Shown: piece after piece, positions 5,535 through 7,379 of the stretch | How the letters are laid out: each line of letters opens with the position of its first letter | How positions within the stretch are numbered: position 1 is the first letter of the stretch | From: UMGS1484 sp045593325 | GTDB taxonomy: Bacteria; Bacillota; Clostridia; Oscillospirales; Acutalibacteraceae | Reading direction: 5' to 3' | Assembly (NCBI GenBank): GCA_045593325.1 | Contig: JAZNWL010000073.1 | Location: forward strand, 1 to 7,379 | DNA: 7,379 nucleotides | The notes under the pieces: model-generated | The model's database searches: none | What the model saw: the letters and a program-made list of their open reading frames with translations, nothing else | What the model was told of the DNA's origin: nothing | Program-made: the position numbers and the translations under genes

Positions 5535-6485
5535 ATGGAGTTCAATCATATTCCTGTGCTGTTGGAAGAAACCATTTCTTCCCTGGATATTAAACCTGAC
5601 GGTATATACGTTGACGGCACTGCCGGTGGCGGTGGTCACAGTGAGCAAATCGCCCGTCGGTTAACCACCGGCCGGTTGATTGCCATCGACCAGGATCCTG
5701 ATGCCTTGCAAGCGGCAGGGAAGCGGCTGGCACCTTACCCCCAGGCACAGGTTGTGGAAGGAAACTTTTCAAACATCGCTTCCATTCTTCAAAGTTTGCA
5801 GGTGGACAAGGTGGATGGCGTGCTTTTGGACATTGGCGTTTCTTCTCACCAATTAGATACCCCCCAGCGGGGTTTTTCTTTTCATAATGACGCTCCTTTG
5901 GATATGCGAATGAGCCAAAAAGGGGCATCCGCGGCAGACTTGGTTAACAACCTTTCTCAACAGGAACTTGCCAAGATCTTTTTTGAATACGGGGAAGAAA
6001 AGTATTCCCGCAGTATTGCCGCCGGTATTGTAAAGGTTCGGGAAATTGCTTCCATTGAAACCACTTTGCAGTTGGCACAAATCATTTCCGACCACGTTCC
6101 CGCCAAAGCCAAACGCCAGGGACATCCTGCCCGTCAGTGCTTTCAGGCCCTTCGTATTGCGGTAAACCGAGAGTTGGATGTGTTATCTCAAGGATTGGAC
6201 GATGCCTTTGCTTGTTTAAAGGTTGGCGGTCGGCTTTCGGTCATTACCTTTCATTCGTTGGAAGACAGAATGGTAAAACAACGGTTTGCAGGGCTTTGTA
6301 AAGGGTGTACCTGCCCACCTGAGTTCCCTGTTTGTGTTTGCGGCAAAACCCCCGCAGGGAAACTTCCCATGAAAAATCCCGTTACCGCATCGGCGAAAGA
6401 ATTAGAAGAAAATCAAAGAGCCCGCAGTGCAAAACTGCGGACCATCGAAAAATTAAAGGAGGCTCCCCATCATGATGTACCGTGA
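5535..6485 (+). CDS. rsmH: 16S rRNA (cytosine(1402)-N(4))-methyltransferase RsmH
   Basis: RsmH (MraW) transfers a methyl group from S-adenosylmethionine to N4 of C1402 in the 16S rRNA decoding centre. The 316-residue length is normal. Visible motifs are HIPVLLEE (5-12), SAM-binding VDGTAGGGGHS (26-36), the acidic AIDQDPDA region (50-57), DGVLLDIGVSSHQLD (94-108), RGFSFHNDAPLDMRM (112-126), ARQCFQALRIAVNREL (199-214) and SVITFHSLEDRMVK (235-248). Near the C-terminus is a cysteine cluster, C255, C258, C260, C267 and C269, a pattern I recall from Gram-positive homologues. GAGGAG at 5524-5529 supports the ATG at 5535. The gene's end overlaps the next gene by 14 bp, suggesting translational coupling. 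Confidence 0.97.
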   Translation: MEFNHIPVLLEETISSLDIKPDGIYVDGTAGGGGHSEQIARRLTTGRLIAIDQDPDALQAAGKRLAPYPQAQVVEGNFSNIASILQSLQVDKVDGVLLDIGVSSHQLDTPQRGFSFHNDAPLDMRMSQKGASAADLVNNLSQQELAKIFFEYGEEKYSRSIAAGIVKVREIASIETTLQLAQIISDHVPAKAKRQGHPARQCFQALRIAVNRELDVLSQGLDDAFACLKVGGRLSVITFHSLEDRMVKQRFAGLCKGCTCPPEFPVCVCGKTPAGKLPMKNPVTASAKELEENQRARSAKLRTIEKLKEAPHHDVP

Positions 6486-6939
6486 TAATACTGCTTACGA
6501 TTTCGAGATGTTCACCCCTAAGAAAAAGGTGGTTGAACTTCCCGAGAGTCGTCCTGTAAAAAAGCGGTCATCTGCTTCCTTGAAAAAAACAGCGGCACAA
6601 CCTGCCTCCCGCAGTCGGTTGTTGGCGGTTGGTGCTGTGGTGGCTACTCTTTTGCTGATTGTGGCACAACTCCATTGCCAACTGAAAAACTCCGAAGTGG
6701 TGGATCAAATTTACCAAACTGAAAAGTCTATCGAAACCCTGCAAAGTGAAAACACCCGTTTGCAGGTAGCCTTGGATGGGAAAGTATCCTTCTCCAACAT
6801 GGAATCCACAGCCAAATCCATGGGGATGCAAAAAATCACCGTGGCACAAATGGAATACGTGAATTTGTGCACCGAAGATACTATGGAAGTAACCAATGAC
6901 CAAGGCGGTTTGTTGGCCATGCTGGGAGAATGGTTTTAG
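6472..6939 (+). CDS. ftsL: FtsL-like cell division protein
   Basis: This is a 155-residue bitopic membrane protein in the FtsL position of the dcw cluster. It has a basic cytoplasmic tail at 1-48 (KKR and KK clusters) and one membrane helix at about 49-67. An extracytoplasmic coiled coil at about 70-103 (EKSIETLQSENTRLQ) follows, then the short AKSMGMQK motif at 114-121 seen in FtsL/DivIC proteins. FtsL works with DivIC/FtsB and DivIB/FtsQ to activate septal synthesis by FtsW and the class B PBP. AAAGGAGG at 6455-6462, inside rsmH, is 9 bases before the ATG at 6472, and a second ATG follows directly. The product is longer than many FtsL proteins (about 100-120 residues) because of the cytoplasmic tail and a C-terminal extension of about 30 residues. 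Sequence conservation is low in this family, so the call rests on topology, motif and position. Confidence 0.85.
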   Translation: MMYRDNTAYDFEMFTPKKKVVELPESRPVKKRSSASLKKTAAQPASRSRLLAVGAVVATLLLIVAQLHCQLKNSEVVDQIYQTEKSIETLQSENTRLQVALDGKVSFSNMESTAKSMGMQKITVAQMEYVNLCTEDTMEVTNDQGGLLAMLGEWF

Positions 6940-7014
6940 GCATAAATGAAAGAAACGGTTCATATTGGTATAAGGCTGATATGAATTTATATATAGAAAA
7001 AGAGGTGGAAAAAG

Positions 7015-7379
7015 TTGAAAAAACAAAGTCCCACCCAACAAATGTGGAAACGAATGATCTGTGTATTGTTGGGAATCGTGATTTTAGGGTTCGGGGCATC
7101 GGGTGTCAGCCTGGTAAACATCATGCTCATTCAAGGAAATAAATATGCAACTCTTGCCGCAGAACAACAACTTTCCACCACTGCCATTGATGCCAAACGG
7201 GGAACGGTTTACGATTGCAACGGCAATATTCTTGCCACCAGTGCCACCGTTTGGACCGTGTATATTACTCCTCAGGATATTAAAGATGATATCGAAGCCC
7301 GTCTGATTGCTGACGGGCTTGCACCCATTTTAGAGATAGATGCCGAAGAAATCTATAAAAAGGCGAATAAGAAGACTGC
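7015..7379 (+). CDS. Class B penicillin-binding protein (FtsI/PBP2B/SpoVD type), N-terminus only, TTG start
   Basis: The gene runs off the right edge; 121 codons are visible. A short basic cytoplasmic tail (KKQSPTQQMWKR) leads to a membrane helix at about 14-36. The start of the PBP dimerisation domain follows: YATLAAEQQLS (44-54), then the hallmark RGTVYDCNGNILA (62-74), equivalent to the usual RGxIyDRNGxxLA with Cys for the Arg, and VYITP (82-86). The transpeptidase domain is outside the window. The start chosen is TTG at 7015, with GAGGTGG (7002-7008) 6 bases upstream. The first in-frame ATG at 7042 would leave only three residues before the membrane segment and has no ribosome site. The position after ftsL predicts a septal or sporulation-cortex transpeptidase partnered with FtsW or SpoVE; which one cannot be decided here. 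Confidence 0.9.
   Translation, partial: MKKQSPTQQMWKRMICVLLGIVILGFGASGVSLVNIMLIQGNKYATLAAEQQLSTTAIDAKRGTVYDCNGNILATSATVWTVYITPQDIKDDIEARLIADGLAPILEIDAEEIYKKANKKT

Noticed and set aside
5178..5648. 156-codon minus-strand frame across mraZ and rsmH
   Set aside because: Antisense to two certain genes with no motif of its own.
6945..6983. 12-codon ORF between ftsL and the PBP gene
   Set aside because: No ribosome site at a workable distance; length is within chance.
6930..7142. 70-codon frame bridging ftsL and the PBP gene
   Set aside because: It overlaps the PBP coding sequence in another frame, and the PBP frame carries clear family motifs.
1..7379. Mobile elements, CRISPR arrays, toxin-antitoxin or defence genes
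   Set aside because: All convincing coding regions belong to core families, and no repeat array, transposase or integrase is present. The only hint of insertion is the interrupted tRNA at the left edge.

Overview
The window looks like chromosomal DNA from a low-to-mid G+C Gram-positive bacterium (Bacillota, most likely class Clostridia). This is inferred from the strong Shine-Dalgarno sequences (AAAGGAGG, GGAGG), the consensus sigma-A type promoters with 17-bp spacers, the gene order mraZ-rsmH-ftsL-class B PBP, and the protein families present. No lineage below class can be assigned from the sequence alone. I see no transposase, integrase, CRISPR array or rRNA.

Left end (1-590). The minus strand carries the 5' half of a tRNA-Leu (anticodon CAG) behind a near-perfect promoter, but no T-arm or matching acceptor 3' strand follows it inside the window. 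Upstream of it, on the same strand, is a small three-helix DUF1294-type membrane protein gene. That gene is divergent from the rest of the window.

Middle (581-4835, plus strand). First comes an exported or membrane-anchored GHL10/DUF187 glycoside-hydrolase-like protein. Next is a divergent MreB/actin-family protein with its own promoter, then 17 bp later an ABC-F ATPase of the YdiF/Uup type with a C-terminal coiled coil. Two consecutive hairpins with T-runs (4848-4941) close this block.

Right end (4994-7379, plus strand). This is the start of the division and cell wall (dcw) cluster. A promoter at 4994-5022 is followed by 10-bp-spaced GG repeats that look like an MraZ operator, then mraZ, rsmH (mraW), an FtsL-like divisome protein, and the N-terminus of a class B penicillin-binding protein. 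The PBP starts at a TTG codon and runs off the window. mraZ to ftsL are tightly packed (12-bp gap, then 14-bp overlap), while a 75-bp gap separates ftsL from the PBP gene.

Most of the window is ordinary core genome. MraZ is the expected transcriptional regulator of the cluster, RsmH matures the 16S rRNA, and FtsL and the PBP act in septal wall synthesis. The MreB-like protein and possibly the GHL10 protein fit a broad envelope theme. The parts that deserve a second look are the half tRNA with a strong promoter, the architecture of the mraZ leader (operator repeats, a perfect 11-bp inverted repeat spanning the -10 box, and a short overlapping upstream ORF), and the altered nucleotide-binding motifs of the MreB-like protein. 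I did not find a convincing new multi-gene system.
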